Positions 14,947 through 22,939 are shown, counted from the first letter of the stretch. The stretch: 64,000 nucleotides of DNA from Faecalimonas umbilicata (GCF_004346095.1 NZ_SLZV01000014.1:1-64000), one strand, 5' to 3'. Numbers and translations: made by a program. Notes: generated by a model not told the origin, from the sequence alone.

Positions 14947-17073
14947 ATGAGTAATAGAAAAGTACGCATGGGAATAGATGTCGGCGGAACCCATACAAAG
15001 GCAGTTGCGATCGACAATGCAACACATCAGATCATCGGAAAGTCTTCCGTGAAAACATCGCACGATGACAAAGCAGGTGTGGCAGCCGGTGTTGTTCAGG
15101 CATTTCAAAATTGTCTGAAAGAAAACCAGATCGATCCGAAAGATGTTATCTTCGTTGCCCACTCTACGACGCAGGCAACCAATGCGTTGATCGAGGGTGA
15201 TGTAGCGCATGTAGGTGTAGTCGGAGTCGGGCCGAAAGGGGTAGGCGGATGGCTTGCAAAAGCACAGACAAATATGAAAGACATCAATTTAGGATCCGGA
15301 AGATTTATCCGTCTGCACAATCGCTTCATCTGTGATGAGAAACTGTCTGACCAGCTTGTGACAGATACGATCAAATCTCTCGTAGGAGAAGGGGCGCAGG
15401 TAATTGTTGCCAGTGAATCTTACGGTGTAGACGATATGGAAAATGAGACAGGGATCTGTGCGATTGCGAAAAATATGGGGCTCGAAGCGACGGCGGCAAG
15501 TGAGATCACAAAGCTTTACGGACTTACACGCCGTACACGGACAGCTGCGATCAATGCTTCTATCCTGCCGAAAATGCTGAACACTGCTAATTCTACAGAG
15601 CAGAGTGTCAGAAGCGCAGGTGTGGAAGTGCCTCTGATGATCATGAGAGGTGACGGAGGTGTTATGGAGATCAGCGAGATGAAGAAACGTCCGGTACTGA
15701 CAATGCTTTCCGGACCGGCAGCCTCTGTGATGGGAAGTCTGATGTATCTGCGTGCTTCTAACGGTGTATATTTTGAAGTAGGTGGTACGACAACGAATAT
15801 CGGTGTCATCAAAGACGGACGTCCGGCCATCGATTACTCCGTTGTAGGAGGACACAGAACTTATATCAGCAGTCTGGATGTGCGTGTGCTTGGTGTGGCA
15901 GGTGGAAGTATGGTACGTGCGGATAGAGGCGGTATCAAAGATGTAGGACCACGTTCGGCGCATATCGCAGGGATGGATTATGCCGTATTTACTCCGGAAG
16001 AAGAAATCGTAGATCCGAAAGTTGTCTTCTTCAGCCCGAAGGAAGGAGATCCGGATGACTATGTGGCGATTGAATTGAAGAGTGGGAAACGGATCACAAT
16101 CACAAATACTTGTGCGGCAAATGTCCTTGGACTGATCAAGCCGGAATATTTCGCATATGGAAATGCCAATGCGGCAAGAAAAGCAATGCAGCCGCTTGCG
16201 GATTACATGGGAAAAACAGTGGAAGAAGTCGCAACGCAGATCCTGACAAGAGCTTACGAAAAGATTCAGCCGATCATCATGGATCTGGCAGAAAAATATC
16301 GTTTGGAAAAAGATCAGATCAGTCTTGTCGGAGTCGGCGGAGGTGCCGCATCTCTGATCGGGTTCTGTTCAGATAAAATGGGACTTCGTTACTCGATTCC
16401 GGAAAATGCGGAAGTAATTTCTTCTATTGGTGTTGCGCTCGCGATGGTACGTGATGTTGTAGAGCGTGTTGTGCCAAATCCGACACCGGAAGATATCCGC
16501 TCCATCAAGGCGGAAGCAATTGACAAGGCAGTAGAAAGTGGTGCGGCAGCTGACAGCGTGGATGTCCACATTGAAATCGATCCGCAGACATCGAAACTGA
16601 CTGCAATCGCACTTGGATCTACAGAAGTGAAGACAACAGACTTACTGAAAGAATGTACGCCGGGGGAAGCATGCGAGCTTGCGGCAGAAGATTTAAAAGC
16701 ATCCAAATCAGAAGTCAAAGAAGAATGTGCGACAAAGAACTTCTATGTATTTGGGATGGAACGAAAAGGAAAACATCCAGTCCGTATCCTCGATAAAAAA
16801 GGATTTATCAAAGTGCAGAGAAATGATGCAAAAGCAGTTCTCTGCAAGGCGGGAAGCTACCGTAATATCGTTTCCCAGCTCTGGGAAGAACTGGCGATCT
16901 ATCAGCAGGATGCGATCTTAAGACCGGACTATTATATTTGTGCCGGCGCAAGAGTCATGGACTTTGCAGGTTCTATCGATCTGGATAAGATTATGATGCT
17001 GATGGAAGTAGAGATGCAGATGATCAATCCGGGAGAGGATGTGATCATCGTGGGAGCAAAGAACAGTTTGTAA
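14947..17073 (+). CDS. Hydantoinase/oxoprolinase family protein (HyuA-like ATPase)
   Basis: A 708-residue member of the hydantoinase A/oxoprolinase family, ATP-dependent enzymes with the actin-hexokinase fold. The N-terminal phosphate-binding motif is MGIDVGGTHTKAVAID. The second is YFEVGGTTTNIGVIKDG. SGPAASVMG is the central family signature, and GVGGGAASLIG the adenosine-contact segment. The start at 14947 follows AAGGAGAGG. HyuA proteins normally work with HyuB, and often HyuC, to open cyclic amides or carboxylate ketones. No HyuB is seen here. The region after residue 550 is not recognised. In this operon it may activate a cyclic or keto substrate (inference). Confidence 0.85.
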   Translation: MSNRKVRMGIDVGGTHTKAVAIDNATHQIIGKSSVKTSHDDKAGVAAGVVQAFQNCLKENQIDPKDVIFVAHSTTQATNALIEGDVAHVGVVGVGPKGVGGWLAKAQTNMKDINLGSGRFIRLHNRFICDEKLSDQLVTDTIKSLVGEGAQVIVASESYGVDDMENETGICAIAKNMGLEATAASEITKLYGLTRRTRTAAINASILPKMLNTANSTEQSVRSAGVEVPLMIMRGDGGVMEISEMKKRPVLTMLSGPAASVMGSLMYLRASNGVYFEVGGTTTNIGVIKDGRPAIDYSVVGGHRTYISSLDVRVLGVAGGSMVRADRGGIKDVGPRSAHIAGMDYAVFTPEEEIVDPKVVFFSPKEGDPDDYVAIELKSGKRITITNTCAANVLGLIKPEYFAYGNANAARKAMQPLADYMGKTVEEVATQILTRAYEKIQPIIMDLAEKYRLEKDQISLVGVGGGAASLIGFCSDKMGLRYSIPENAEVISSIGVALAMVRDVVERVVPNPTPEDIRSIKAEAIDKAVESGAAADSVDVHIEIDPQTSKLTAIALGSTEVKTTDLLKECTPGEACELAAEDLKASKSEVKEECATKNFYVFGMERKGKHPVRILDKKGFIKVQRNDAKAVLCKAGSYRNIVSQLWEELAIYQQDAILRPDYYICAGARVMDFAGSIDLDKIMMLMEVEMQMINPGEDVIIVGAKNSL

Positions 17074-17095
17074 AAGAGAAAGGAGTGCCTTTTAT

Positions 17096-17890
17096 ATGGA
17101 AGGAAGCAGAAAAAAAGAAAAGTGGAATCGTTTGGTAGATGCATTTTCCCTAAAAGGCACTTCTTATGTGGTTCCGCAGTATCCTCAGGTGGAGCCGGAG
17201 CAGATGGCAGAGGAATTGTCAGAGATATCGGAAACGGTCTGGGGAATGTATGCCTTTGGACGGGAACCGCTGGAAGGGAAATTTACAAGAGAGCAGAAAT
17301 ATCGTTATATCGCAAAAGCTAATGCCTGCGGAAGAGAATGGGCAGATCGAGTTGCCAAAGAGTATGGGACAAACGATCCGAAACTTCTGGCAGAACGTAT
17401 GGGAATGAAAGTTTTAAAGAAAAAGACTCCGACAGGAGGGGGAATCGTGTTGTTTGCACAGTTTGTCCAGCCGGATGAAATCACAATCTTTACAGACTGT
17501 ATCGCAAAGGCACAGCATATCTACAAAGTGTGCGGCTGTCCGCTCTTAGAGGCAGAAAAACTGACCTCGGTACTGCTTTCCCATGAGCTCTTTCATGCGG
17601 TAGAAGAGCGGCATGAAAAAGAAATCTATACCCGCACAGAGAAGGTAGAGCTGTGGCGCCGTCCGTTTTCCAACCGTTCGTCGATCGTCTGCTTGTCTGA
17701 GATTGCGGCAATGGCATTTGCGGCACAGATGACAGGGATCGAGGTATCGCCTTATATGCTCGATGTTCTGCTTGTGTATGCTTATGATCAAAATGCTGCG
17801 TGGGGGCTGTACGAGGAAGTGTGTAGTCTGCGGGCAGAAGAGCAGAAACTGCAGGAAAAAAGAGAAAACAAGAATATTTGTCTGGACTGA
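17096..17890 (+). CDS. Hypothetical protein with IrrE/ImmA-like zinc-peptidase motif
   Basis: A 264-residue protein I cannot place in a named family. It carries a zinc-binding HExxH motif, SHELFHAVEERH (His163, Glu164, His167), and a downstream Glu202 in SEIAAMAFAAQMTG. This spacing resembles ImmA/IrrE metallopeptidases, in which that Glu is the third ligand and the A-x-x-FA pattern recurs. No signal peptide or membrane segment is visible, so it should be cytoplasmic. AAAGGAG precedes the ATG, 22 bases after the HyuA-like gene. ImmA-type peptidases usually cleave a repressor; here it could modify or regulate an operon protein instead (inference). Confidence 0.6.
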   Translation: MEGSRKKEKWNRLVDAFSLKGTSYVVPQYPQVEPEQMAEELSEISETVWGMYAFGREPLEGKFTREQKYRYIAKANACGREWADRVAKEYGTNDPKLLAERMGMKVLKKKTPTGGGIVLFAQFVQPDEITIFTDCIAKAQHIYKVCGCPLLEAEKLTSVLLSHELFHAVEERHEKEIYTRTEKVELWRRPFSNRSSIVCLSEIAAMAFAAQMTGIEVSPYMLDVLLVYAYDQNAAWGLYEEVCSLRAEEQKLQEKRENKNICLD

Positions 17891-17915
17891 GAGCCGGACA
17901 GACAGGGGGCAAATC

Positions 17916-18374
17916 ATGCTGACAACAACAATGAAATACGCTGAAAAATATAATTATCTTGATGAGAAATTTCAGAAGGCATTCCGCTTTCTGCGGGAGA
18001 CGGATCTTCTGGCACTGCCTGTCGGGAACGTTCTGATCGACGGGGAAGAGATCTATGCAAACGTGCAGAGCTATACGACAATGACACCGGAAGACTGTCT
18101 GTTTGAAGCACATCGCAAATATTTCGATATTCAATATGTCGCAGAGGGGGAGGAAGTCTTCGGTTATGAGCCTTTGGATAGTCTGACTCCTGCGATGGAA
18201 TATGACGAAGAGAGAGATCTGATTTTCTATGAAGAGCCGGATCAGAGCAGCTCCATCGTCTTAAAAGCAGGAGATTTTGCGATCGTGCCTCCGGAGGATG
18301 GTCATGCACCACGGAGAATGACAAAAAACGGAGCATGCCAGGTGAAGAAAATTGTAGTTAAAGTAAAAGTATAA
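17916..18374 (+). CDS. YhcH/YjgK/YiaL family protein
   Basis: A 152-residue cupin-fold protein of the YhcH/YjgK/YiaL family, also called the beta-galactosidase beta-subunit-like family. Matching stretches are GNVLIDGEEIYANVQSYTT, AHRKYFDIQYVAEGEE, and GDFAIVPPEDGHAPRRM, the last with the conserved metal-site His. Family members are linked to sugar-acid and sialic-acid catabolism, possibly as sugar isomerases or anomerases; function is not firmly known. GGGGGC precedes the ATG; the ATG at 17931 is an alternative start. It ends the operon, and a terminator follows. Its pairing with a YiaK-like dehydrogenase repeats the yiaKL arrangement. Confidence 0.88.
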   Translation: MLTTTMKYAEKYNYLDEKFQKAFRFLRETDLLALPVGNVLIDGEEIYANVQSYTTMTPEDCLFEAHRKYFDIQYVAEGEEVFGYEPLDSLTPAMEYDEERDLIFYEEPDQSSSIVLKAGDFAIVPPEDGHAPRRMTKNGACQVKKIVVKVKV

Positions 18375-18392
18375 GTAATGTCATGAAAGAAA

Positions 18393-18427
18393 AAGTCTTA
18401 TGCCAGTTGTGGTGTAGGGCTTTTTTT
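18393..18427 (+). terminator. Intrinsic terminator of the YiaK-YiaL operon
   Basis: AAGTCTTATGCCA pairs imperfectly (G-T pairs, one mismatch) with TGGTGTAGGGCTT and is followed by TTTTTT. Confidence 0.65.
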
Positions 18428-18555
18428 CATGGGAATCACTATGGGATTCTATGTGACAAGAAACATGTGTTGCGTGAAAAAAATCAGCAGACTTTGTAGA
18501 AAAATGGGGAGGAGTATGATAAAATGAAACCATATTTTTATGAGGAGGGATTACT

Positions 18556-19161
18556 ATGAAATATTGTCAGCAATGCGGTGCACAATTGGAAGAGGAAATG
18601 AAGTTCTGTGTATATTGCGGTGCGAGTGCAGAAGATAGTGCGAATGCACAGCAGGAGCAGAATCCATGGAACAACTACAACAGCAGTCATCAGTCTCAGG
18701 AAACGTATGGCCAAAATCGGTCTGGACAGAACGGGCAAAATATGAACTGCCAGAATAATGGCTTTCAGAATAATAATGCCGCAGGTTATGGTCAGATGCC
18801 GGGACCTTACGGAGGAGGCAGTTATGGGATTGAGAGAAGAAGTATTCCGCTAAGTGTCATTTTGACGATTGTCACATGTGGACTTTATGGATTATACTGG
18901 ATCATTAAATTAAATGATGAGATCAATCAGCTTGCCGGAGAGCCGAATGCAACTTCCAGCGGAATGGTAATCTTACTTTCTATCGTCACATGTGGAATCT
19001 ATGAGTTTTACTGGCTGTATAAGATGGGAGAGCGCGGCGATAAGATCAAAGGAGTGAATTCAAGTTCCGGTATTCTCTATATTGTCATTGCTATTTTAGG
19101 ACTGAGCATTGTTGACTTGTGCCTGATCCAGGATACGGTCAATAAGAAGGTGGGAAATTAG
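18556..19161 (+). CDS. Zinc-ribbon and DUF4234 membrane protein
   Basis: A 201-residue protein. Residues 1-25 form a zinc ribbon (CQQCG and CVYCG). A long Asn/Gln/Gly-rich low-complexity linker (about 30-90) follows. The C-terminal half is DUF4234-like, with two internal repeats: SVILTIVTCGLYGLYWIIKL and VILLSIVTCGIYEFYWLYKM. A last helix ends the protein. It is probably a small membrane protein of unknown role. GGAGGGATT precedes the ATG. The DUF2752 gene follows after 23 bases, so the two are probably co-transcribed. Confidence 0.8.
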   Translation: MKYCQQCGAQLEEEMKFCVYCGASAEDSANAQQEQNPWNNYNSSHQSQETYGQNRSGQNGQNMNCQNNGFQNNNAAGYGQMPGPYGGGSYGIERRSIPLSVILTIVTCGLYGLYWIIKLNDEINQLAGEPNATSSGMVILLSIVTCGIYEFYWLYKMGERGDKIKGVNSSSGILYIVIAILGLSIVDLCLIQDTVNKKVGN

Positions 19162-19184
19162 GAACGGTTTAGGAAAAGAGCAAG

Positions 19185-19538
19185 ATGAAGAAAAAAGCAG
19201 GGACAATATGGACCGTGCTGGCAGTCGGAGTGATCTATTTTTGTTGGCTGAAGGTGACAGGGATCGGGATTCCGTGCATATTTCGTAAGATCACAGGGTG
19301 GTATTGTCCGGGATGTGGGATAACCACTCTGATTTTATGTATTTCTGAGCAGGATTTTGTGGGGGCTTTTCGGGCAAATCCATTTTTGTTTGTGACAAGT
19401 CCGTTTCTTCTGGGAGAACTTGCTGCAGAGTGGATCCGGGTAAAAAGAGGGAAAAAGATGCCAGGATGGAATGAAAAGCTGTTAGTTGTATATACGATTT
19501 TTTTGTGTGCATTTGGAATTTGGAGAAATGTAGCATAG
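19185..19538 (+). CDS. DUF2752 membrane protein
   Basis: A 117-residue protein with three membrane helices and the DUF2752 signature IPCIFRKITGWYCPGCGITT, including the CPGCG cysteine pair. Function of the family is unknown. It often lies next to zinc-ribbon/DUF4234 proteins, as it does here. The ribosome site is weak (AGGAAAAGAG). Confidence 0.8.
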   Translation: MKKKAGTIWTVLAVGVIYFCWLKVTGIGIPCIFRKITGWYCPGCGITTLILCISEQDFVGAFRANPFLFVTSPFLLGELAAEWIRVKRGKKMPGWNEKLLVVYTIFLCAFGIWRNVA

Positions 19539-19568
19539 ATTCGGTGTTGTGGTGGCAGAGAAAGAGGA

Positions 19569-19597
19569 TTGACGGAAGCTTTTGAAAATGTTAAGAT
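19569..19597 (+). promoter_or_regulatory. Promoter for the DUF4430-ECF pair
   Basis: TTGACG (19569-19574), 17 bases, TAAGAT (19592-19597), 28 bases upstream of the DUF4430 start. Confidence 0.55.
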
Positions 19598-19624
19598 GAA
19601 GCAGTTTCAAAAGGAGGAAAAAAG

Positions 19625-20041
19625 ATGAAAGATAAAAAGAATAAAAAAATATGGATTGCCCTTGCAGTCTTTGTAGTTGTGATCGCTTTACTTGCAGGAG
19701 CTTACATGATGTTCCGGCCGCAGGCACAAGAAGGAAGCAAGTCGGTGACGATCACAGTTGTAAATAAAGATGGAGAAAAGAAAGAGTATCAGATCAAGAC
19801 AGATGCAGAATATCTTCAGCAGGCGATGGATGACGCAAAAGAAGAAGGGCTTACTTATTCAGGGGAAGACAGTGAGTATGGTCTTATGGTAGATACGGTA
19901 AACGGTGAGGAAGCCGTTTTTGAGAAAGACGGTGCCTACTGGGGCTTTTCTGTCAACGGTGAATACTGCAATTACGGGATTTCAGAGCAACCGGTAGCGG
20001 ACGGAGATGCATTTGAGATTGCATATACAGTAGGAGAGTAG
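19625..20041 (+). CDS. DUF4430 (transcobalamin C-terminal-like) membrane-anchored protein
   Basis: A 138-residue exported protein: a Lys-rich start, one N-terminal membrane helix (about 10-30) acting as an uncleaved anchor, and an extracellular DUF4430 domain. The domain contains AEYLQQAMDDAKEEGL, an EYGLMVDTVNG turn, AYWGFSVNGEYCNYGI and the final DGDAFEIAYT. DUF4430 resembles the C-terminal domain of transcobalamin/intrinsic factor. There is no lipobox. AAAGGAGG precedes the ATG. It is two bases upstream of an ECF S component, suggesting that it captures a substrate, perhaps a corrinoid, and passes it to that transporter (inference). Confidence 0.75.
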   Translation: MKDKKNKKIWIALAVFVVVIALLAGAYMMFRPQAQEGSKSVTITVVNKDGEKKEYQIKTDAEYLQQAMDDAKEEGLTYSGEDSEYGLMVDTVNGEEAVFEKDGAYWGFSVNGEYCNYGISEQPVADGDAFEIAYTVGE

Positions 20042-20043
20042 CA

Positions 20044-20523
20044 ATGAAAACAAGAGAGCTTGTTGGAAACGCATTTCTTGCGGCGATTCTGGTCATAGTC
20101 CAGGTCGCCTTTTCTTTCCTGCCGAATATCGAATTTGTATCACTTCTGATCATTCTTTATACACTTGTATTTGAAAAACGTACAGTAGTGATCATCTATC
20201 TATTTGCGCTTCTGGAGGGAATCCTCTATGGCTTCGGGGTGTGGTGGATCATGTATCTGTATGTGTGGACGATTTTATATCTTCTTGTGCGGATATTCAG
20301 AAAGAACAACAGCCTGCTTCTGTGGGCGGTTCTGAGTGGATTTTTCGGACTGGCGTTCGGCATGCTGTGTGCGGTTCCGTATGCAGTGACAGGAGGAATT
20401 GGAGCCGGAATTGCATGGTGGATCAGCGGGATTCCGTTTGACATTCTGCATGGAATCGGCAATTTTATCACAGTTCTTATTTTTTTTAGACCACTTCAGT
20501 ATATCCTGCGGAAAATCAAGTAA
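20044..20523 (+). CDS. ECF transporter S component
   Basis: A 159-residue membrane protein with about six helices and the fold and length of an ECF-type substrate-binding S component. Visible segments are LVGNAFLAAILVIVQVAFSFL at the N-terminus, a central GFFGLAFGMLCAVPYAV, and WWISGIPFDILHGIGNFI near the end. The last resembles the S-component motif that precedes the final helix. It would use the shared EcfA-EcfA'-EcfT module encoded elsewhere. It follows the DUF4430 protein by two bases, so the two probably share a substrate. A cobalamin-type substrate is suggested only by the partner. Confidence 0.78.
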   Translation: MKTRELVGNAFLAAILVIVQVAFSFLPNIEFVSLLIILYTLVFEKRTVVIIYLFALLEGILYGFGVWWIMYLYVWTILYLLVRIFRKNNSLLLWAVLSGFFGLAFGMLCAVPYAVTGGIGAGIAWWISGIPFDILHGIGNFITVLIFFRPLQYILRKIK

Positions 20524-20529
20524 AAAAAC

Positions 20530-20564
20530 TTGACAAATCCGCAGGGTGCATGGTAAGCTATACT
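20530..20564 (+). promoter_or_regulatory. Promoter of the rpmG-secE-nusG operon with leader
   Basis: TTGACA (20530-20535) is followed after 18 bases by TAAGCT (20554-20559), with TATACT overlapping at 20559-20564. The leader to rpmG is about 100 bases and contains a small hairpin, GGTAGT (20604-20609) with ACTACC (20617-20622). Confidence 0.5.
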
Positions 20565-20664
20565 GGCGAATGGAAGTAGGTCTTTTTTTTATGCCTAAAT
20601 TTGGGTAGTCTCGCAAACTACCATGTAACACAGAATTCAATTTAAAAAAAGCGAGGTGGAAGTT

Positions 20665-20814
20665 GTGCGCACAAGAATCACATTGGAATGTACAGAATGT
20701 AAACAACGTAATTACAACATGACAAAGGATAAGAAATCTCATCCGGAACGCATGGAAACAAAAAAATACTGTAAGTTCTGCAAATCACACACATTACACA
20801 AAGAAACGAAATAG
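20665..20814 (+). CDS. rpmG: 50S ribosomal protein L33
   Basis: A 49-residue ribosomal protein starting at GTG with GCGAGGTGG upstream. It begins with [16 protein letters not shown] and ends [17 protein letters not shown]; the two CxxC pairs make this the zinc-binding (C+) form of L33. It heads the usual rpmG-secE-nusG order. Short length explains why it is easily overlooked. Confidence 0.95.
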   Translation: MRTRITLECTECKQRNYNMTKDKKSHPERMETKKYCKFCKSHTLHKETK

Positions 20815-20836
20815 TCGTTGAAAGGAAGTGAATGTT

Positions 20837-21058
20837 ATGGGCGAAAAAACTAAGGATAAGAAAAAATCCGAGAAAAAAGCTCAGAAGACAAGCTGGTTTC
20901 AAGGCATGAAATCTGAGTTTAAGAAAGTTATTTGGCCAGACAAGAAAACACTTGCGAAACAAACGGCAGCAGTCGTTTCAGTGTCCGTTTTTTTAGGGGC
21001 ATTGATTTCAGTTATCGATGTTATCGTAAAATACGGTATTGATTTATTGGTGAAATAG
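20837..21058 (+). CDS. secE: Preprotein translocase subunit SecE
   Basis: A 73-residue single-helix SecE of the short Gram-positive type. A Lys-rich cytoplasmic start is followed by WFQGMKSEFKKVIWPDKKTL, the conserved amphipathic segment. The membrane helix VVSVSVFLGALISVIDVIV comes next. SecE stabilises SecY in the protein-export channel. The start at 20837 follows AAGGAAG; a GTG nine bases upstream is in frame but overlaps the ribosome site. It lies between rpmG and nusG as is normal. Confidence 0.95.
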   Translation: MGEKTKDKKKSEKKAQKTSWFQGMKSEFKKVIWPDKKTLAKQTAAVVSVSVFLGALISVIDVIVKYGIDLLVK

Positions 21059-21100
21059 GAACGGATATGTGAACTGTTAGCAATAATGAAAGGTGATTTT

Positions 21101-21616
21101 ATGTCAGAGGCAAAATGGTATGTAGTTCATACCTATTCCGGGTATGAAAACAAGGTGAAAGCCAACATTGATAAGACAATCGAAAACAGACATCTGGAGG
21201 ACCAGATTCTTGAAGTCCGTGTTCCGATGCAGGAAGTGATCGAGCTGAAGAACGGTGCCGAGAAAGCGGTTCAGAAGAAGATGTTCCCTGGATATGTTAT
21301 GATTCACATGATTATGAATGATGACACATGGTATGTCGTAAGAAATACACGAGGCGTGACAGGATTTGTAGGACCGGGATCTAAGCCGGTTCCGCTCACA
21401 GAAGAGGAAATGCTGCCGCTCGGAATCCAGAGTGAAAGCATTGTCGTTGATTTTGAGGAAGGCGATACAATCACTGTTGTTGCCGGAGCATGGGAAGGAA
21501 CAGTCGGAGCAGTTCAGACAGTAAACCCAGCAAAACAGAGTTTGACAATCAATGTTGAATTGTTTGGTCGTGAAACACCAGTCGAATTAAGTTTCACAGA
21601 AGTTAAAAAGATGTAA
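21101..21616 (+). CDS. nusG: Transcription termination/antitermination protein NusG
   Basis: A 171-residue NusG. The NGN domain runs from KWYVVHTYSGYENKVKANI to about residue 110, with the RNA-polymerase-contact region KMFPGYVMIHM and VRNTRGVTGFVG. The C-terminal KOW domain (about 120-171) begins at FEEGDTITVVAGAWEGTVG. NusG affects elongation and pausing and links RNA polymerase to ribosomes or Rho. The start at 21101 follows AAAGGTGA. The L11 gene comes 96 bases later, after an L1-type mRNA motif. Confidence 0.96.
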   Translation: MSEAKWYVVHTYSGYENKVKANIDKTIENRHLEDQILEVRVPMQEVIELKNGAEKAVQKKMFPGYVMIHMIMNDDTWYVVRNTRGVTGFVGPGSKPVPLTEEEMLPLGIQSESIVVDFEEGDTITVVAGAWEGTVGAVQTVNPAKQSLTINVELFGRETPVELSFTEVKKM

Positions 21617-21668
21617 CAATAAGATATGGTCTTTGGAACGGAACAAAGACTATCACTTAACAAATCGA

Positions 21669-21696
21669 GTGGGAGGGAAATCCCCGCGAATACCAC
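21669..21696 (+). promoter_or_regulatory. L1-binding-type mRNA motif before rplK
   Basis: GTGGGAGGG, a short loop, CCCCGCG and ATACCAC form an asymmetric hairpin just upstream of the AGGAGG of rplK. The same pattern recurs at 22159-22187 before rplA. It resembles the L1 target in 23S rRNA and known L11-L1 operon mRNAs, so translational autoregulation by L1 is likely. Confidence 0.55.
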
Positions 21697-21712
21697 AAGG
21701 AGGTACTGAAAA

Positions 21713-22138
21713 ATGGCAAAAAAAGTTCAAGGTTATATTAAATTACAGATTCCAGCAGGAAAGGCAACACCAGCACCACCGGTTGGTCCAGCTCTTGGTC
21801 AGCACGGTGTAAACATCGTTGAATTTACAAAACAGTTCAACGCAAGAACAGCAGATCAGGGAGACCTTATCATTCCTGTTGTGATCACAGTTTACAATGA
21901 CAGAAGCTTCAGCTTCGTAACAAAGACACCACCGGCAGCAGTATTGATCAAAAAAGCATGTAACATCAAATCTGGTTCAGGTGTACCGAACAAGAACAAA
22001 GTTGCTACAATTACTCAGGAACAGTTAAGACAGATCGCTGAGACAAAAATGCCAGACTTAAACGCTGCAACAATCGAAGCTGCTATGAGCATGGTAGCTG
22101 GAACTTGCAGAAGTATGGGTGTTAAAGTAGAAGAATAA
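21713..22138 (+). CDS. rplK: 50S ribosomal protein L11
   Basis: A 141-residue L11, standard length. It starts [20 protein letters not shown] with the conserved Pro-rich linker and [13 protein letters not shown]. The C-terminal rRNA-binding domain includes [22 protein letters not shown] and [12 protein letters not shown]11 forms the GTPase-associated centre with 23S rRNA and the L10-L12 stalk. AGGAGG precedes the ATG. rplA follows after a second L1-type motif. Confidence 0.98.
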   Translation: MAKKVQGYIKLQIPAGKATPAPPVGPALGQHGVNIVEFTKQFNARTADQGDLIIPVVITVYNDRSFSFVTKTPPAAVLIKKACNIKSGSGVPNKNKVATITQEQLRQIAETKMPDLNAATIEAAMSMVAGTCRSMGVKVEE

Positions 22139-22158
22139 GAAGATTGTAAACAGTTAAT

Positions 22159-22187
22159 GTGGGAGGGCTAGCTCCCGATACTACCAC
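22159..22187 (+). promoter_or_regulatory. L1-binding-type mRNA motif before rplA
   Basis: GTGGGAGGGCTAGCTCCCGA followed by TACTACCAC gives the same hairpin pattern as at 21669-21696 and ends two bases before the ribosome site of rplA. Confidence 0.55.
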
Positions 22188-22203
22188 TAGGAGGTTATTT
22201 AAT

Positions 22204-22896
22204 ATGAAAAGAGGAAAAAAATATATTGAGGCTGCTAAGTTGATCGAGAGAGGAAATCTCTACGACAAAGAAGAAGCAGTAGCATTAGTGAAAAAATCTG
22301 CAGTAGCAAAATTCGATGAGACAATCGAAGCACACATCAGAACTGGATGTGACGGACGTCACGCTGACCAGCAGATCCGTGGTGCGGTTGTATTACCACA
22401 CGGAACAGGTAAAAAAGTTCGTATCTTAGTATTTGCAAAAGACGCAAAAGCAGAAGAAGCAAAAGCAGCTGGAGCAGATTACGTTGGAGCAGAGGATTTA
22501 ATCCCAAGAATCCAGAACGAAGGATGGTTTGATTTTGATGTTGTAGTTGCTACACCAGACATGATGGGTGTTGTAGGACGTTTAGGACGTGTACTTGGAC
22601 CAAAAGGTTTAATGCCAAACCCGAAGGCTGGTACAGTAACAATGGACGTTACAAAAGCAATCGCAGATATCAAAGCCGGTAAAATCGAGTACAGATTAGA
22701 TAAAACAAACATTATCCATGTGCCATTAGGAAAAGCTTCTTTCACAGAAGAACAATTAGCGGACAACTTCCAGACGCTTATTGATGCAATCAACAAAGCA
22801 AAACCAGCAGCAGTTAAGGGACAGTACTTAAAGAGCGTGACTCTTACTTCTACAATGGGACCTGGTGTAAAAGTAAACCCAGCAAAATTAGTTTAA
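22204..22896 (+). CDS. rplA: 50S ribosomal protein L1
   Basis: A 230-residue L1, normal length, starting [17 protein letters not shown]. Conserved parts are [50 protein letters not shown] and the end [20 protein letters not shown]1 builds the mobile stalk near the E site and represses its own operon. The start at 22204 follows AGGAGG; an upstream in-frame ATG at 22159 lies inside the regulatory hairpin and is rejected. Confidence 0.98.
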   Translation: MKRGKKYIEAAKLIERGNLYDKEEAVALVKKSAVAKFDETIEAHIRTGCDGRHADQQIRGAVVLPHGTGKKVRILVFAKDAKAEEAKAAGADYVGAEDLIPRIQNEGWFDFDVVVATPDMMGVVGRLGRVLGPKGLMPNPKAGTVTMDVTKAIADIKAGKIEYRLDKTNIIHVPLGKASFTEEQLADNFQTLIDAINKAKPAAVKGQYLKSVTLTSTMGPGVKVNPAKLV

Positions 22897-22903
22897 TTTG
22901 TTA

Positions 22904-22933
22904 TTGACATCAAATATATAAAGATGCTATAAT
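22904..22933 (+). promoter_or_regulatory. Promoter of the rplJL operon
   Basis: TTGACA (22904-22909), 18 bases, TATAAT (22928-22933), placed directly after the rplA stop codon and before the L10 leader. Confidence 0.8.
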
Positions 22934-22939
22934 AGCAGA

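Noticed and set aside
15289-15963. 224-residue open frame opposite the HyuA-like gene
   Set aside because: Composition is rich in His, Arg, Cys and Thr, typical of antisense shadows; the plus-strand gene has clear motifs.
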